This document shows, piece after piece, positions 1 through 10,918 of a stretch of 64,000 bases of DNA. Origin of the DNA: Thermodesulfovibrio sp. 3907-1M (GTDB lineage Bacteria; Nitrospirota; Thermodesulfovibrionia; Thermodesulfovibrionales; Thermodesulfovibrionaceae). The stretch lies in NCBI RefSeq assembly GCF_040450955.1, contig NZ_CP144373.1, forward strand, positions 972,486 through 1,036,485, given 5' to 3'. Each line of letters starts with the position of its first letter. Position 1 is the first letter of the stretch. The position numbers and the translations under genes were made by a program. The notes beneath the pieces were generated by a model, which was given only the letters and a program-made list of their open reading frames with translations, was not told the origin of the DNA and did no database searches.

Positions 1-662
1 CTGTGAAGGTCTATCTCTGAAGCAACTCCCACTTCATATCTTTTTTTAATTAATTCATAGCTTTCTTCCTGAGTTTTGAGGGTTTGTTTTGCAAGATTAA
101 GATTTTCTTTATCTGTTGCATATGTATAATAGGCAATAGCAACTGCTGAAATAAGAGAAAGTCTCACAGCTCTGTATGTGGCTTCCTGTGCAAGGTATTG
201 CTCTAAAGCCATCTCCTTTAGACTCTGAAGTCTTCCAAAAAAATCAATCTCCCATGATGTGATTCCGAAAGTAACACTATACTGAGATAATGTTTCTGCT
301 TTTCCTGTGTTTGACAGTTCTACTGGAACTCTCTGCCTTAATCCAGAACCAGTTGTATCAACTGCTGGAATAAGCTCTGCTCTTTGAATTCCGTAGTATG
401 CTCTTGCTCTCTCAACATTTAATGCTGCAAGCCTCAGGTCGCGATTATTTGAGAGGGCTTTTTTAACAATCTCCTGCAGTTTTTCATCTACGAGAAAATC
501 ATTCCATTTAAGGATTGTAGATTTTTCCGATAACTTAAGGCTTTCGTAAGCTTCTCCCTTAGGCCATTCCTTTGGAATAGGAACTTCAGGTCTTTTATAC
601 TCAGGTATCATCGTGCATGATGTAAGCAGTAAAAGCATTATAGGAATAATGAGATTTTTCAT
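1..662 (-). CDS. Outer-membrane efflux factor, TolC/NodT type lipoprotein (partial)
   Basis: The N-terminal part of an outer-membrane channel protein of RND efflux systems; the gene runs off the left edge of the window. The protein starts MKNLIIPIML and has a lipobox ending LLLTSC (Cys16), so it should be acylated and anchored in the outer membrane. The next stretch (YKRPEVPIPKEW) and the later helical repeats are typical of NodT/OprM-type factors. Its ATG overlaps the stop of the pump gene (ATGA), so it is the fourth gene of the tetR-adaptor-pump operon. About 220 codons are visible. The family call rests on the N-terminus and context. Confidence 0.88.
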   Translation of the reverse strand, partial: MKNLIIPIMLLLLTSCTMIPEYKRPEVPIPKEWPKGEAYESLKLSEKSTILKWNDFLVDEKLQEIVKKALSNNRDLRLAALNVERARAYYGIQRAELIPAVDTTGSGLRQRVPVELSNTGKAETLSQYSVTFGITSWEIDFFGRLQSLKEMALEQYLAQEATYRAVRLSLISAVAIAYYTYATDKENLNLAKQTLKTQEESYELIKKRYEVGVASEIDLH

Positions 663-3600
663 TTTACTTCCCTGACTTTAAAAATTTTCAAAATCAACAC
701 AAAAAACAGTGGAACAAACAGAATGTTAATAAATGTTCCTGCAATAACTCCGCCTTCAATGGCAACGCCGATTGCGTTCATTGCTCCAGAGCCAGCTCCC
801 TTTGAAATGGCAAGAGGAAGAACTCCGAAGAAAAGCGCCAGGGAAGTCATAATAACAGGTCTGTATCTTATTCTTGCAGCCTCAACTGTTGCCTTATGAA
901 GCTCTACACCCTGCCTTATTCTGTCTCTTGCAAACTGAATAATAAGTATTGCATTTTTTGACGAAAGTCCCATTGTAACAAGAAATCCTATCTGGAAGTA
1001 AACATCATTATTAAGACCCATCAACCATGTTGCCAGAGCTGCACCAAATATACCAAAAGGAAGAAGTATAAGATTTGTAATCGGAATTGTCCATGACTCA
1101 TAAAGTGCTGCGAGACAGAGGAATATAACAAAAACAGAGAATGCATAAAGAATCGGAGCCTGCCCTGTTGCAAGCTTTTCTTGATAACTGAGACCTGTCC
1201 ATGAATATCCTATTCCTTTACCAAGCTTTGATATAATTTCCTCGATTGCTTTCATTGCATCACCAGAGCTGTATCCTTTCGCAGGCTCTCCCCAGATGTT
1301 TATTGAAGGAAAGGCATTGTAACGCTCAAGCCTTGGTGAGCCATAAATCCATCTACCTTGGGCAACTGATGAAAATGGGACCATCTTGCCTTCATTGTTT
1401 CTTACATAAAGCCTGTTCATGTCCTCAGGAAGCATTCTGTATGGTATGTCTGCCTGAACAAAAACCCTTTTTACTCTACCTCCTTTTATGAAGTCATTTA
1501 CATAGGCGCTTCCAAAAGCTGCTGAAATTGTATTATTAATTGATGTAATTGGAACTCCAAGTGCACCTGCTTTTTCCCAGTCCACATCAACTTTGTATTC
1601 TGGTATGTCATCCATTCCATTTGGTCTTACATTTTTAAGTCTTGGATCCTGACTTGCCATATAAAGAAGTTTATTTCTTGCTTCCATAAGCTTTTGATGT
1701 CCAAGCCCTCCCATGTCCATAAGCTGAAGGTCAAAGCCTGTTGCATTTCCAAGTTCAATAATTGATGGAGGAGGAAAAACAAATATCATGGCTTTTTTAT
1801 TTGGAAGAAAGTATCTCATTGCCCTTTCCTGAATTGCCTTAACTCTTAATTCTGCTCTGTCCCTTAAATGCCAGTCTTTTAGCTTTATAAATGCCATTCC
1901 ATTTGACTGAGTTCTTCCAGCAAAGCTAATTCCAGAGACCGTCATTACAGTATCCACAGCGTCTTTTTCTTTTGTTAAAAAATAATTCTGGACTTCTTTT
2001 AAGACTTCCTCTGTCTGTTCAAGTGTAGAGCCTGATGGAAGCATTACCTGAGCAAGAAGAATTCCCTGATCTTCGTCTGGAAGATAGGCTGTTGGAAGCT
2101 TCATTAAAATAAAGCCCAATGCTGCAACGATTATCACATAAATCAAAATGTAAAGGGGAAGTTTTCTGAAGGAGTTTTCAACAGCCTTTGTGTAGAGATG
2201 CCTTGATTTAAAAAATATGCTGTAAAACTTCTCATAAATCAGGTTAAACCAGTGAAGAATTCCCTCTTTTGCCTCTGAAGCTTTATGAGGTCTCAGGAAC
2301 ATTACACATAAAACAGGAGCAAGGCTTAAAGCAACAAAGACTGAAAGTAGCATGGCAGAAATTATTGTTACTGCAAACTGTCTGTAAATAATGCCTGTTG
2401 AACCCTTAAAAAATGCCATCGGAGCAAATACTGCAGATAGAACAACTCCAATTCCGATGAGAGCTGATGTAATCTGCTCCATTGATTTTATTACAGCCTC
2501 TTTTACAGAAAGACCCTCTTCCCTCATTATTCTTTCCACATTTTCAACAACAACAATGGCATCGTCAACTAAAAGCCCTATGGCAAGAACCATTGCAAAC
2601 ATTGTAAGCATATTTATTGAGTAGCCAGCAATTCCAAGGACAGCAAATGTGCCAAGTAAAACAACAGGAACAGTGATTGTGGGAATAAAAGTTGCACGAA
2701 GGCTGCCCATAAATAACCACATTATGAAGAAGACAAGAATTATTGCTTCAACAAGAGTCTTTACAACTTCATTTATTGCAACCTTTGTAAAAGGAGTTGT
2801 GTCATAGGGATAAACAACCTTTACACCTGATGGAAAGTGTCTGCTGAGCTCATCCATTTTATCTTTAACTTTTTTTGCCACATCAAGTGCATTTGCTCCG
2901 GGAAGAGGTCTTATTGCAAGTGCTGCAGCAGGCTTTCCCTGATAGTAGGCATTTATATCATAGTAGTCTGTTCCAAGCTCAACCCTTGCCACATCCTTTA
3001 TTTTTACAGATGAGCCATCAGGATTTACTCTTACAGGAATTGAGCCAAACTCTTCTGGTTCTTTAAGCATGCTCTGAACAATTATAGGTGCATTTAGCCT
3101 CTGACCTGGCTTTGCTGGTGCACCACCAAGCTGTCCACCAGATACTTCTACATTGTAGCTTTTTATTGCAGCTATTACATCATCAAATGTTAATCCGTAA
3201 CTTACAAGCTTGTGGGGTTCAACCCATATGCGCATTGCATAGGGAAAACCAAAAACTTCTACCTCTCCAACTCCTTGTATTCTTGCAAGAACCTTCTGAA
3301 GAGTTGACTGCATGTAGTCTCTTAAATCATTTGCGTCAAGACGACCATCTTCTGAAATCAGAGCAACTACCATGAGATAGTTTTTTGTTGCTTTACCAAC
3401 AGATATTCCTGTTCTCTGAACAGCCTCAGGTAGACTTGGCATGGCAAGTTGAAGCTTGTTCTGAACCTTTGCCCATGCAAGGTCAGGGTCAGTTCCAGGT
3501 TCAAATGTAAGCTCAATGCGGGAGCTGCCAGATGAGTCACTGTATGCAGACATGTAAATCATCCTGTCAAGTCCTGTCATCTTCTCTTCAATAATCTGGG

Positions 3601-3787
3601 TAACACTGTTTTCCACTGTCTCCGCAGAAGCACCAGGATAAAATGCCTGAATGTAAATTGAAGGAGGAGCAAGTGACGGATACTGCGCAACAGGAAGGCT
3701 ATAAATGGAGAGCAATCCTGCTCCCATTATAACAATGGCAATAACCCATGCAAAAACCGGTCTATCAAGAAAAAATCTGTATAGCAT
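659..3787 (-). CDS. RND multidrug efflux pump, inner-membrane subunit (AcrB/MexB type)
   Basis: A 1042-residue HAE1-type RND transporter that uses proton influx to expel hydrophobic drugs or other amphiphiles through a tripartite envelope complex. It begins with the family signature MLYRFFLDRPVFAWV. The relay Asp pair lies in GLLVDDAIVVVENV (about residue 405), and the TM10 Lys in GLSSKNAILI. Two large periplasmic loops (NGMAFIKLKDW, PPPSIIELGNATGF) match AcrB. The length is normal for the family. The start directly abuts the adaptor stop, and the stop overlaps the outer-membrane factor start. The substrate cannot be read from sequence. Confidence 0.96.
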   Translation of the reverse strand: MLYRFFLDRPVFAWVIAIVIMGAGLLSIYSLPVAQYPSLAPPSIYIQAFYPGASAETVENSVTQIIEEKMTGLDRMIYMSAYSDSSGSSRIELTFEPGTDPDLAWAKVQNKLQLAMPSLPEAVQRTGISVGKATKNYLMVVALISEDGRLDANDLRDYMQSTLQKVLARIQGVGEVEVFGFPYAMRIWVEPHKLVSYGLTFDDVIAAIKSYNVEVSGGQLGGAPAKPGQRLNAPIIVQSMLKEPEEFGSIPVRVNPDGSSVKIKDVARVELGTDYYDINAYYQGKPAAALAIRPLPGANALDVAKKVKDKMDELSRHFPSGVKVVYPYDTTPFTKVAINEVVKTLVEAIILVFFIMWLFMGSLRATFIPTITVPVVLLGTFAVLGIAGYSINMLTMFAMVLAIGLLVDDAIVVVENVERIMREEGLSVKEAVIKSMEQITSALIGIGVVLSAVFAPMAFFKGSTGIIYRQFAVTIISAMLLSVFVALSLAPVLCVMFLRPHKASEAKEGILHWFNLIYEKFYSIFFKSRHLYTKAVENSFRKLPLYILIYVIIVAALGFILMKLPTAYLPDEDQGILLAQVMLPSGSTLEQTEEVLKEVQNYFLTKEKDAVDTVMTVSGISFAGRTQSNGMAFIKLKDWHLRDRAELRVKAIQERAMRYFLPNKKAMIFVFPPPSIIELGNATGFDLQLMDMGGLGHQKLMEARNKLLYMASQDPRLKNVRPNGMDDIPEYKVDVDWEKAGALGVPITSINNTISAAFGSAYVNDFIKGGRVKRVFVQADIPYRMLPEDMNRLYVRNNEGKMVPFSSVAQGRWIYGSPRLERYNAFPSINIWGEPAKGYSSGDAMKAIEEIISKLGKGIGYSWTGLSYQEKLATGQAPILYAFSVFVIFLCLAALYESWTIPITNLILLPFGIFGAALATWLMGLNNDVYFQIGFLVTMGLSSKNAILIIQFARDRIRQGVELHKATVEAARIRYRPVIMTSLALFFGVLPLAISKGAGSGAMNAIGVAIEGGVIAGTFINILFVPLFFVLILKIFKVREVK

Positions 3788-4914
3788 TACTTGTTTCCAT
3801 AAGGAACGGCTTTTACAGGCATTCCTGGCATAATTTTCTGAACTCCTTCAACTATAACCTGCTCTCCCTCTGAAACTCCCTCTGAGACAAGCCATTTATC
3901 CTCTATAGCGCGGTCAACCTTAACTGGTCTTATCTGAACCTTGTTTTCTTTATCAACGATATAAACAAAAGGATTTCCTTTTGGATCACGAAACACTGCC
4001 TGCTGAGGAATAAGAATTGCATGCCTGTTTATTCCCTCTTTAACTATTGCTCTAACAAACATTCCCGGTAAAAGCACTCCCTTTGGATTTGGAACTATAA
4101 CCCTTAAAATTACAGAACCAGTTGTTGGATCAACAGTTACATCCTTAAACTGAAGTGTCCCTTCCACTGGATAGACTGTTCCATCTTCAAGAATTATTTT
4201 TACCTTATTCTGCTCTTTACCAGCATATTTAAGCCTTCCCTGTTCAAGTCTTTTTTCAAGCTCTCTTAATTCCTTTGTTGAATAAGGTATGTCAACATAA
4301 ATTGGGTCAAGCTGCTGAATTCGTGTAAGCTCCATTTGCTGATAGGCTGTGACAAGAGCACCTTCGGTTACATTTGATTTACCAATTCTACCTGAAATTG
4401 GCGCTGTTATTTTCGTATATCCAAGATTAATCTGAGCATTCCTTACCTGTGCCTTTAATGCCTCAATCTCTGAGAGAGTCTGCTCATACTGAGCTTTTAC
4501 ATCATCAAACTCCTGCTTACTTATTGCATTTACCTTTATAAGCTCCTGATATCTGTCATATCTTGCTTTTACTGATTGAAGGGTTGCCTCAGCTCTTTTT
4601 AATGCTGCCAAAGCATTGTCATAGGCTGCTTTATACGGTGCTGGATCAATCTGATAAAGGAGGTCTCCTGCTTTTACATTGCTTCCTTCTGTGAAATATC
4701 TTTTAAGAATTATTCCGCTTACCTGTGGTCTTATCTCAGCTATCCTGTAAGGATTGGTTCTTCCGGGAAGCTCTGTTGTAAGAAGAACTTTCTCGGCTTG
4801 AACAGTTATTACTGATACTTCAGGAGTTTGGGCTGGAGGCTGTTTTTTACCGCATGATGTAAGAATAAAAAACATGACAGATAAAATGAAAATGGGTTTA
4901 AACTTAGCAATCAT
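3787..4914 (-). CDS. RND efflux periplasmic adaptor (AcrA/MexA family lipoprotein)
   Basis: A 375-residue membrane-fusion protein that bridges the pump and the outer-membrane channel. The signal ends in a lipobox (FILTSC, Cys21), so it is probably lipid-anchored. The order is a beta-barrel strand, a lipoyl half (GSNVKAGDLLYQIDPAPYKAAYD), a long coiled-coil hairpin (about residues 80-165), the second lipoyl half (LGYTKITAPISGRIGKSNVTEGALV), then barrel and membrane-proximal domains. This is the standard AcrA layout at a normal length. The start overlaps the tetR stop by 4 bp, so the two are co-transcribed. Confidence 0.95.
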   Translation of the reverse strand: MIAKFKPIFILSVMFFILTSCGKKQPPAQTPEVSVITVQAEKVLLTTELPGRTNPYRIAEIRPQVSGIILKRYFTEGSNVKAGDLLYQIDPAPYKAAYDNALAALKRAEATLQSVKARYDRYQELIKVNAISKQEFDDVKAQYEQTLSEIEALKAQVRNAQINLGYTKITAPISGRIGKSNVTEGALVTAYQQMELTRIQQLDPIYVDIPYSTKELRELEKRLEQGRLKYAGKEQNKVKIILEDGTVYPVEGTLQFKDVTVDPTTGSVILRVIVPNPKGVLLPGMFVRAIVKEGINRHAILIPQQAVFRDPKGNPFVYIVDKENKVQIRPVKVDRAIEDKWLVSEGVSEGEQVIVEGVQKIMPGMPVKAVPYGNK

Positions 4915-5492
4915 AAATTGCTCCTTTTCAATAAGCCTTTTAATAGGACATCAATGCAGACTTCTGGCTTAAAAAGATTTTCAGGCTCAACAACAACTGA
5001 AAGAACATAACCTCCTATGATATTCATGAGTAGTTTTGCTACTTCTTCAGGCTCACATTTGTTAAATTCATGAGATTCAATGCCTCTGGAAATTATCTCT
5101 TTAAGTATCTCTCTTTCTTTTTTAAAAAACTCCCTTTTTACTTCAATTCCAAATGTAAATCCCTGTTGCTTTGCATGAATGATGATAAGCTCCCTGTTTT
5201 CCTTTGCAAATTCCAGTGCTTTTGTGAAATATTCCTTTAATGCCTGAGAAGGACTCTGAATCTCTTTAAGGGGTAACAAGACTTTGCTGTAAAATTCATT
5301 TAGCTTTTCTTTTATTAAATGAAGTGATAGTTCTTCCTTGTTTTTGAAATAAAGATAAAGCCCTCCCACGCTTATTCCTGCTTCTTTTGCAATCATTCTC
5401 ATTGTTGTGCCATTGAAACCACTCTGAGAAAATAACTTCACAGCAGCATCTACTATTCTCTTCCTTGATTCATGTCCTGAACGCCTGTTCAT
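4911..5492 (-). CDS. TetR/AcrR family repressor of the efflux operon
   Basis: A 193-residue one-component regulator. An N-terminal helix-turn-helix (about residues 10-57: RKRIVDAAVKLFSQSGFNGT, then MRMIAKEAGISVGGLYLYF) is followed by a variable ligand-binding domain that cannot be assigned a ligand. It is the first gene of the efflux operon, so autoregulation is expected. A 14-bp palindrome touches the start codon and the deduced transcription start, which supports repression in cis. Confidence 0.93.
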   Translation of the reverse strand: MNRRSGHESRKRIVDAAVKLFSQSGFNGTTMRMIAKEAGISVGGLYLYFKNKEELSLHLIKEKLNEFYSKVLLPLKEIQSPSQALKEYFTKALEFAKENRELIIIHAKQQGFTFGIEVKREFFKKEREILKEIISRGIESHEFNKCEPEEVAKLLMNIIGGYVLSVVVEPENLFKPEVCIDVLLKGLLKRSNL

Positions 5493-5493
5493 G

Positions 5494-5536
5494 TGAACTA
5501 ATGTTCAGTTTATAAAAGATTAAAGAAATTTGTCAA
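5494..5536 (-). promoter_or_regulatory. Promoter and TetR operator of the efflux operon
   Basis: On the minus strand a consensus TTGACA (5536-5531) and TATAAA (5514-5509) stand 16 bp apart. Just downstream is the palindrome TGAAC-attA-GTTCA (5507-5494), covering the expected start of transcription and ending one base before the tetR ATG. The 5' leader would be only about 10 bases. A perfect palindrome on the start site is a typical autorepression operator; binding by this repressor is inferred. Confidence 0.72.
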
Positions 5537-5599
5537 GAGGTATTTATTTTTCCTTCAAAAAAGCTGTAGGAGTAAAAAATTTTAGCCCCTACTTTTTTC

Positions 5600-5702
5600 T
5601 GTCATTCCCCCTTTCACTTGTCATTCCGAGCTTGCCCATACTTTGTCATTCCGAGCTTGCCCATACTTTGTCATTCCGAGCGTTAGCGAGGAATCTCCTC
5701 TT
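5600..5702. repeat. Dispersed GTCATTCCGAG repeats, two tandem 30-bp units plus a half element
   Basis: The unit GTCATTCCGAGCTTGCCCAT followed by ACTTT occurs twice in tandem, then GTCATTCCGAGCG runs into TTAGCGAGGAATCTCCTC. The same modules recur near 37.6, 47.1-47.4 and 57.4-57.6 kb, always between genes. They resemble non-autonomous MITE-like or REP-like elements. No coding function is visible. Confidence 0.8.
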
Positions 5703-5711
5703 TTATTGATG

Positions 5712-5720
5712 TGTTATAAT
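5712..5720 (+). promoter_or_regulatory. Extended -10 promoter of truA (probably leaderless)
   Basis: TGtTATAAT ends 8 bases before the truA ATG, so transcription should start at or next to the initiation codon and leave no room for a Shine-Dalgarno site. No good -35 box is seen; the upstream DNA is the dispersed repeat. Confidence 0.6.
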
Positions 5721-5728
5721 TCTAAATT

Positions 5729-6493
5729 ATGGTTAATCTCAAAATGACCATTCAATATGATGGCACTAATTATTCTGGCTGGCAGAGGCAGAAAAAAGGC
5801 TATTCTATTCAGGCATTAATTGAACAGGCTCTTTCAAAGATATGTAAAACAGAAATAAAGATTCGTGGAGCTGGCAGAACTGATGCAGGAGTTCATGCTC
5901 TTGGACAGGTTGCAAGCTTTAAATGGCAGATTAAAATGCCTTTAAACAACCTTAAAAAAGCTTTAAATTCTTTGTTGCCAGAAGATATAAGAGTAGTTGA
6001 GATTGAGGAGGTAGATGCTGAGTTTCATCCTCAGTATGCAGTAAAAAGAAAATCTTATGTTTACTACTTGTGCATTGATGAAGAATGTTCCTGTTTCATT
6101 CAAAGATATGTATGGCATTATCCAAGAAAGCTTAATTTATCTTTAATGGAAGAATCCTTATCTTTGTTTAAAGGAACCAGAGATTTTACAGCTTTTTCAG
6201 GCAGTACTGAGGTAAAAAATAAAATAAGAACTGTTTATGATTTTACCATGGAGAGGCTTGACAGGCTCTGTTTCATGGACATGAACATGATTGGTAATTT
6301 TATCAAATTTAGGATAGAAGCAGACGGATTTTTAAGATACATGGTTAGAAACATTGTTGGATGCATTGTGGAATTGGGAAGAGAGAAGCTCAGTGTTGAA
6401 TCAATCTGTGAAGCTTTTAATAGCGGGAAGAGACCTTCTCCAATGCAGACAGCCCCTTCCCGTGGACTTTTTTTAGAGAAAATATACTACTGA
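5729..6493 (+). CDS. truA: tRNA pseudouridine(38-40) synthase
   Basis: A 254-residue TruA that isomerises uridines 38-40 in the anticodon arm of tRNAs. The catalytic motif RGAGRTDAGVHALGQ contains the nucleophile Asp52. Other family landmarks are YDGTNYSGWQRQ at the N-terminus, and FLRYMVRNIVG and PAPSRGL-like PSPMQTAPSRGLFL near the C-terminus. Length is normal. The stop overlaps the end of the convergent dksA-like gene by 7 bp. Confidence 0.97.
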   Translation: MVNLKMTIQYDGTNYSGWQRQKKGYSIQALIEQALSKICKTEIKIRGAGRTDAGVHALGQVASFKWQIKMPLNNLKKALNSLLPEDIRVVEIEEVDAEFHPQYAVKRKSYVYYLCIDEECSCFIQRYVWHYPRKLNLSLMEESLSLFKGTRDFTAFSGSTEVKNKIRTVYDFTMERLDRLCFMDMNMIGNFIKFRIEADGFLRYMVRNIVGCIVELGREKLSVESICEAFNSGKRPSPMQTAPSRGLFLEKIYY

Positions 6494-6879
6494 CCTTCCT
6501 CGCCTTCAAATTTCTCTATCATCTCAATCTTTTCCTGACAGTCTCTGCAGTATATGGCAAATGGAAGAATCTTAAGCCTTTCCTCAGGAATTTCATCGCC
6601 ACACATCTCACATATTCCATATGTGCCTTCCTCAAGTTTTCTTAGAGCTTCTTCAATTTTTTTTAAGATGTCTCTGTGCGTGCTTAACTGTTTTAAGCTT
6701 ATGTCCTCTGAAAGGTCAATCACACTTAAATCAGCATCATCCATCACTGCTTCAACAATCTGTCTCTTTTCTCCTGTTTGAAACTTCTTCATCTCTTCAC
6801 GAGCTTCCCGAAGAATCTGCTCTTTCATTTTATTGAGCATCTTTTTTAATCTATCTTTTCTTTCCTGATCTATTTTCAT
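6487..6879 (-). CDS. DksA/TraR-type zinc-finger protein
   Basis: A 130-residue protein with a helical coiled-coil N-terminus and a C-terminal four-Cys zinc finger (YGICEMCGDEI...YCRDCQ). DksA-family proteins bind the RNA polymerase secondary channel and tune rRNA and stress promoters, often with ppGpp. The coiled-coil tip carries Asp residues (DDADLSVIDLSED), but I cannot prove it is a DksA orthologue rather than a shorter paralogue. It is the last gene of the rpsB-tsf-pyrH-frr run, with its start right after the frr stop. Confidence 0.87.
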   Translation of the reverse strand: MKIDQERKDRLKKMLNKMKEQILREAREEMKKFQTGEKRQIVEAVMDDADLSVIDLSEDISLKQLSTHRDILKKIEEALRKLEEGTYGICEMCGDEIPEERLKILPFAIYCRDCQEKIEMIEKFEGEEGQ

Positions 6880-8747
<1,868 letters not shown>

Positions 8748-8759
8748 TTTTCTCCTCCT

Positions 8760-9545
8760 TTACTGTTCAATGTATTCATCCATTGATTTTTGATACTCCT
8801 CTTCCTGAAGTATCTTTTCTTTTATTGCTGCCTTTTCAGCTTCTTCCTCAAGGCGTTTCATGAAAATCTCTCTGCCTTCAAGCACTGCATCAGCCATCTT
8901 TGATGTAATCAGCTTTATTGCTCTTATTGCATCATCATTCCCTGGAATAACATAATCAACGAGATCAGGATCACAATTTGTATCAACTATGGCAACTATA
9001 GGAATTCCAAGTTTTATTGCTTCCTCAACAGCTATTTTTTCTTTTTTTATGTCCACAATATAAATTGCCTTTGGGAGCTCCATCATATCTTTAATTCCAA
9101 TTAAGTTTATTTCAAGCTTTTGTCTCTCTTTTTCTAATTTTGAAATCTCCTTTTTTGTATGTAAATAAAGTGTTCCGTCTTCTTTCATCTGCTCAATTCT
9201 CTGCCATTTTTCAACGCTTTTTCTCACTGTGGAAAAGTTGGTAAGCATTCCTCCAAGCCAGCGATGATTTACATAAAAAACTCCTGCTCTCCTGGCTTCC
9301 TCCTGAATTGCTTCCTGTGCCTGCTTTTTTGTGCCCACAAACAGAATGCTTCCTCCTTCAGCTGAAACGGTTTTTAAAAATTCATAAGCCTCTTCAATGC
9401 CTTTTACAGTCTTCTGCAGGTCAATAATGTGAATTCCGTTTCTCTCTGCAAAGATGTACTTTTTCATTTTTGGATTCCATCTTTTAACCTGATGTCCAAA
9501 GTGAGCGCCTGCTTCAAGAAGCTCTTTCATTGTAATTACTGACAT
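8760..9545 (-). CDS. rpsB: 30S ribosomal protein S2
   Basis: A 261-residue S2 protein ([53 protein letters not shown]). First gene of the rpsB-tsf-pyrH-frr operon. The ATG follows AGGAGGTTTTT. The upstream leader folds into a stacked helix with a GNRA loop, annotated separately, and may mediate autoregulation. Confidence 0.97.
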   Translation of the reverse strand: MSVITMKELLEAGAHFGHQVKRWNPKMKKYIFAERNGIHIIDLQKTVKGIEEAYEFLKTVSAEGGSILFVGTKKQAQEAIQEEARRAGVFYVNHRWLGGMLTNFSTVRKSVEKWQRIEQMKEDGTLYLHTKKEISKLEKERQKLEINLIGIKDMMELPKAIYIVDIKKEKIAVEEAIKLGIPIVAIVDTNCDPDLVDYVIPGNDDAIRAIKLITSKMADAVLEGREIFMKRLEEEAEKAAIKEKILQEEEYQKSMDEYIEQ

Positions 9546-9572
9546 AAAAACCTCCTCAAATGGTTTTACCTC

Positions 9573-9647
9573 CGCCCTTTCTCCTTAACCCTTTCGGGGA
9601 CCATCGGAGAAGTTTTAGGGCGTGTGTTTTAAAGAGTCAAAGACTCT
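9573..9647 (-). promoter_or_regulatory. Structured rpsB 5' leader (candidate S2-type regulatory RNA)
   Basis: On the minus strand, CGCCCT (9622-9617) pairs with AGGGCG (9578-9573). Inside it, TTCTCC (9611-9606) pairs with GGAGAA (9584-9579). The tip is CCC-GAAA-GGG (9598-9589), a GNRA tetraloop, and unpaired GATGG and TTAA strands form an internal loop. A second hairpin, AGAGTC-TTT-GACTCT, lies just upstream (9647-9633). The structure ends about 25 bases before the rpsB start and includes a GGAGG. Autoregulatory S2 leaders are known in other bacteria, but homology here is untested. Confidence 0.5.
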
Positions 9648-9676
9648 ACATTAAGTTTAAAATTTATCATATTTTT

Positions 9677-10918
9677 TCAGTTTGTTTCAATTACCTCTAT
9701 TGTATCCCTTAATTTCTTGGCTTTAAATAAAACTTTATCAACTTCTTTGAAAAAATCTTTATAGTCCTTGTAAAATTTAAAATTCTCACCCCTTCCAATG
9801 CAGCCCACAGCACCACTGGTACTGACAGAGGCTTTTTTATATCTATTTTTAAATTCTTCTTTTACTCTTTCAGCAAATTTTTTAGCTCCATCCAGGGAAG
9901 CTCCTATTAGAATACATCCAAATTCGTCTCCTCCAATTCTGGCAATAATATCTTCTTTTCTTTTCACAGTTTTTAAAATCGTTGCAAAAAGCTTTATAAG
10001 CCTGTCTCCTTCAGGGTGCCCAAACATGTCATTGACTTTTTTCAAACTGTCAAGATCAAAAAGAATTAAACAGAAGCTATTTCCATATCTTAAAGACCTT
10101 GCATACTCTTCCTCAAGTCTCTGGAAAAAGAATCTTCTATTGTGTATTCCTGTAAGAGAGTCTGTTATGGAGGCTTTGTAAAGCTTCTTATTTATTTTCT
10201 GTAACTCTGCTGTTTTCCTGTTGACTTCTTTTTGTAGCTGCTCGTTAAATTTTAAATTTTCATTGTACAGTTTGAAAAGTGTTATCACTGCAGAGAAAAG
10301 TTGCACCATTGAAACAAGAAAGAAGATGCATGCTTCATCAAAAGCATTGGCTTCAGGATGGGAAAAGTTAATCACACCGATTATTTTGTTTTGGAATTTT
10401 ACAGGGACGGATAAAACTGATCCTATAGGAAGTGTGGAAAGTTTTGGATCAAATCTTTCGTCTTTTTTTACATCAGGAGCGTAAATAAAACTACCATCTC
10501 TGAAAGCCGCGCCTGCCAGAGTATTCTCAATATTGAATATTTTCTTTTTGAAATCTTTCAGTTTAATTTTACCTGAGGCAACTTTTAAAACAAGCAGATT
10601 CAGTTCAGGATGTTTTTCCATAAAGGATATATTTTCAACAGGAAGCAGTTTTATAAACTCATCAAAACAGTACGATATGAAGCTGTAGATCTCTTTGTCA
10701 TTGTAAATTCTGTCAAGAATCCGATTAATAGAAGATATAACCCTTACAGAAAACTCTGTACTGCAGGCAAACTCTTCGGTCAGTTCAAGGAGAGATTCTT
10801 CTATAAATGAATGTTTTTTAATGTGTTCTAAAATAATTTGTTTTAGCTCTTCATCACTGTAGCTATCCAGATTTTTAAGTTTAAAAAGACTTCCGAGATC
10901 TAATAAGAATTCTCTCAT
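9677..10918 (-). CDS. GAF-GGDEF diguanylate cyclase
   Basis: A 413-residue soluble sensor cyclase. An N-terminal helical region leads into a GAF-like domain (about residues 80-215), a short coiled coil, and a GGDEF domain. The active site IARIGGDEFG is intact, and the RxxD inhibitory site (RKED) sits five residues before it, so synthesis of c-di-GMP with product inhibition is expected. The start overlaps the HDOD gene stop (ATGA), making a two-gene signalling unit. Confidence 0.93.
   Translation of the reverse strand: MREFLLDLGSLFKLKNLDSYSDEELKQIILEHIKKHSFIEESLLELTEEFACSTEFSVRVISSINRILDRIYNDKEIYSFISYCFDEFIKLLPVENISFMEKHPELNLLVLKVASGKIKLKDFKKKIFNIENTLAGAAFRDGSFIYAPDVKKDERFDPKLSTLPIGSVLSVPVKFQNKIIGVINFSHPEANAFDEACIFFLVSMVQLFSAVITLFKLYNENLKFNEQLQKEVNRKTAELQKINKKLYKASITDSLTGIHNRRFFFQRLEEEYARSLRYGNSFCLILFDLDSLKKVNDMFGHPEGDRLIKLFATILKTVKRKEDIIARIGGDEFGCILIGASLDGAKKFAERVKEEFKNRYKKASVSTSGAVGCIGRGENFKFYKDYKDFFKEVDKVLFKAKKLRDTIEVIETN

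Noticed and set aside
2391-3375. Plus-strand frames within the RND pump gene
   Set aside because: These are antisense shadows of a long, well-conserved coding sequence, with no ribosome sites and low-complexity products.
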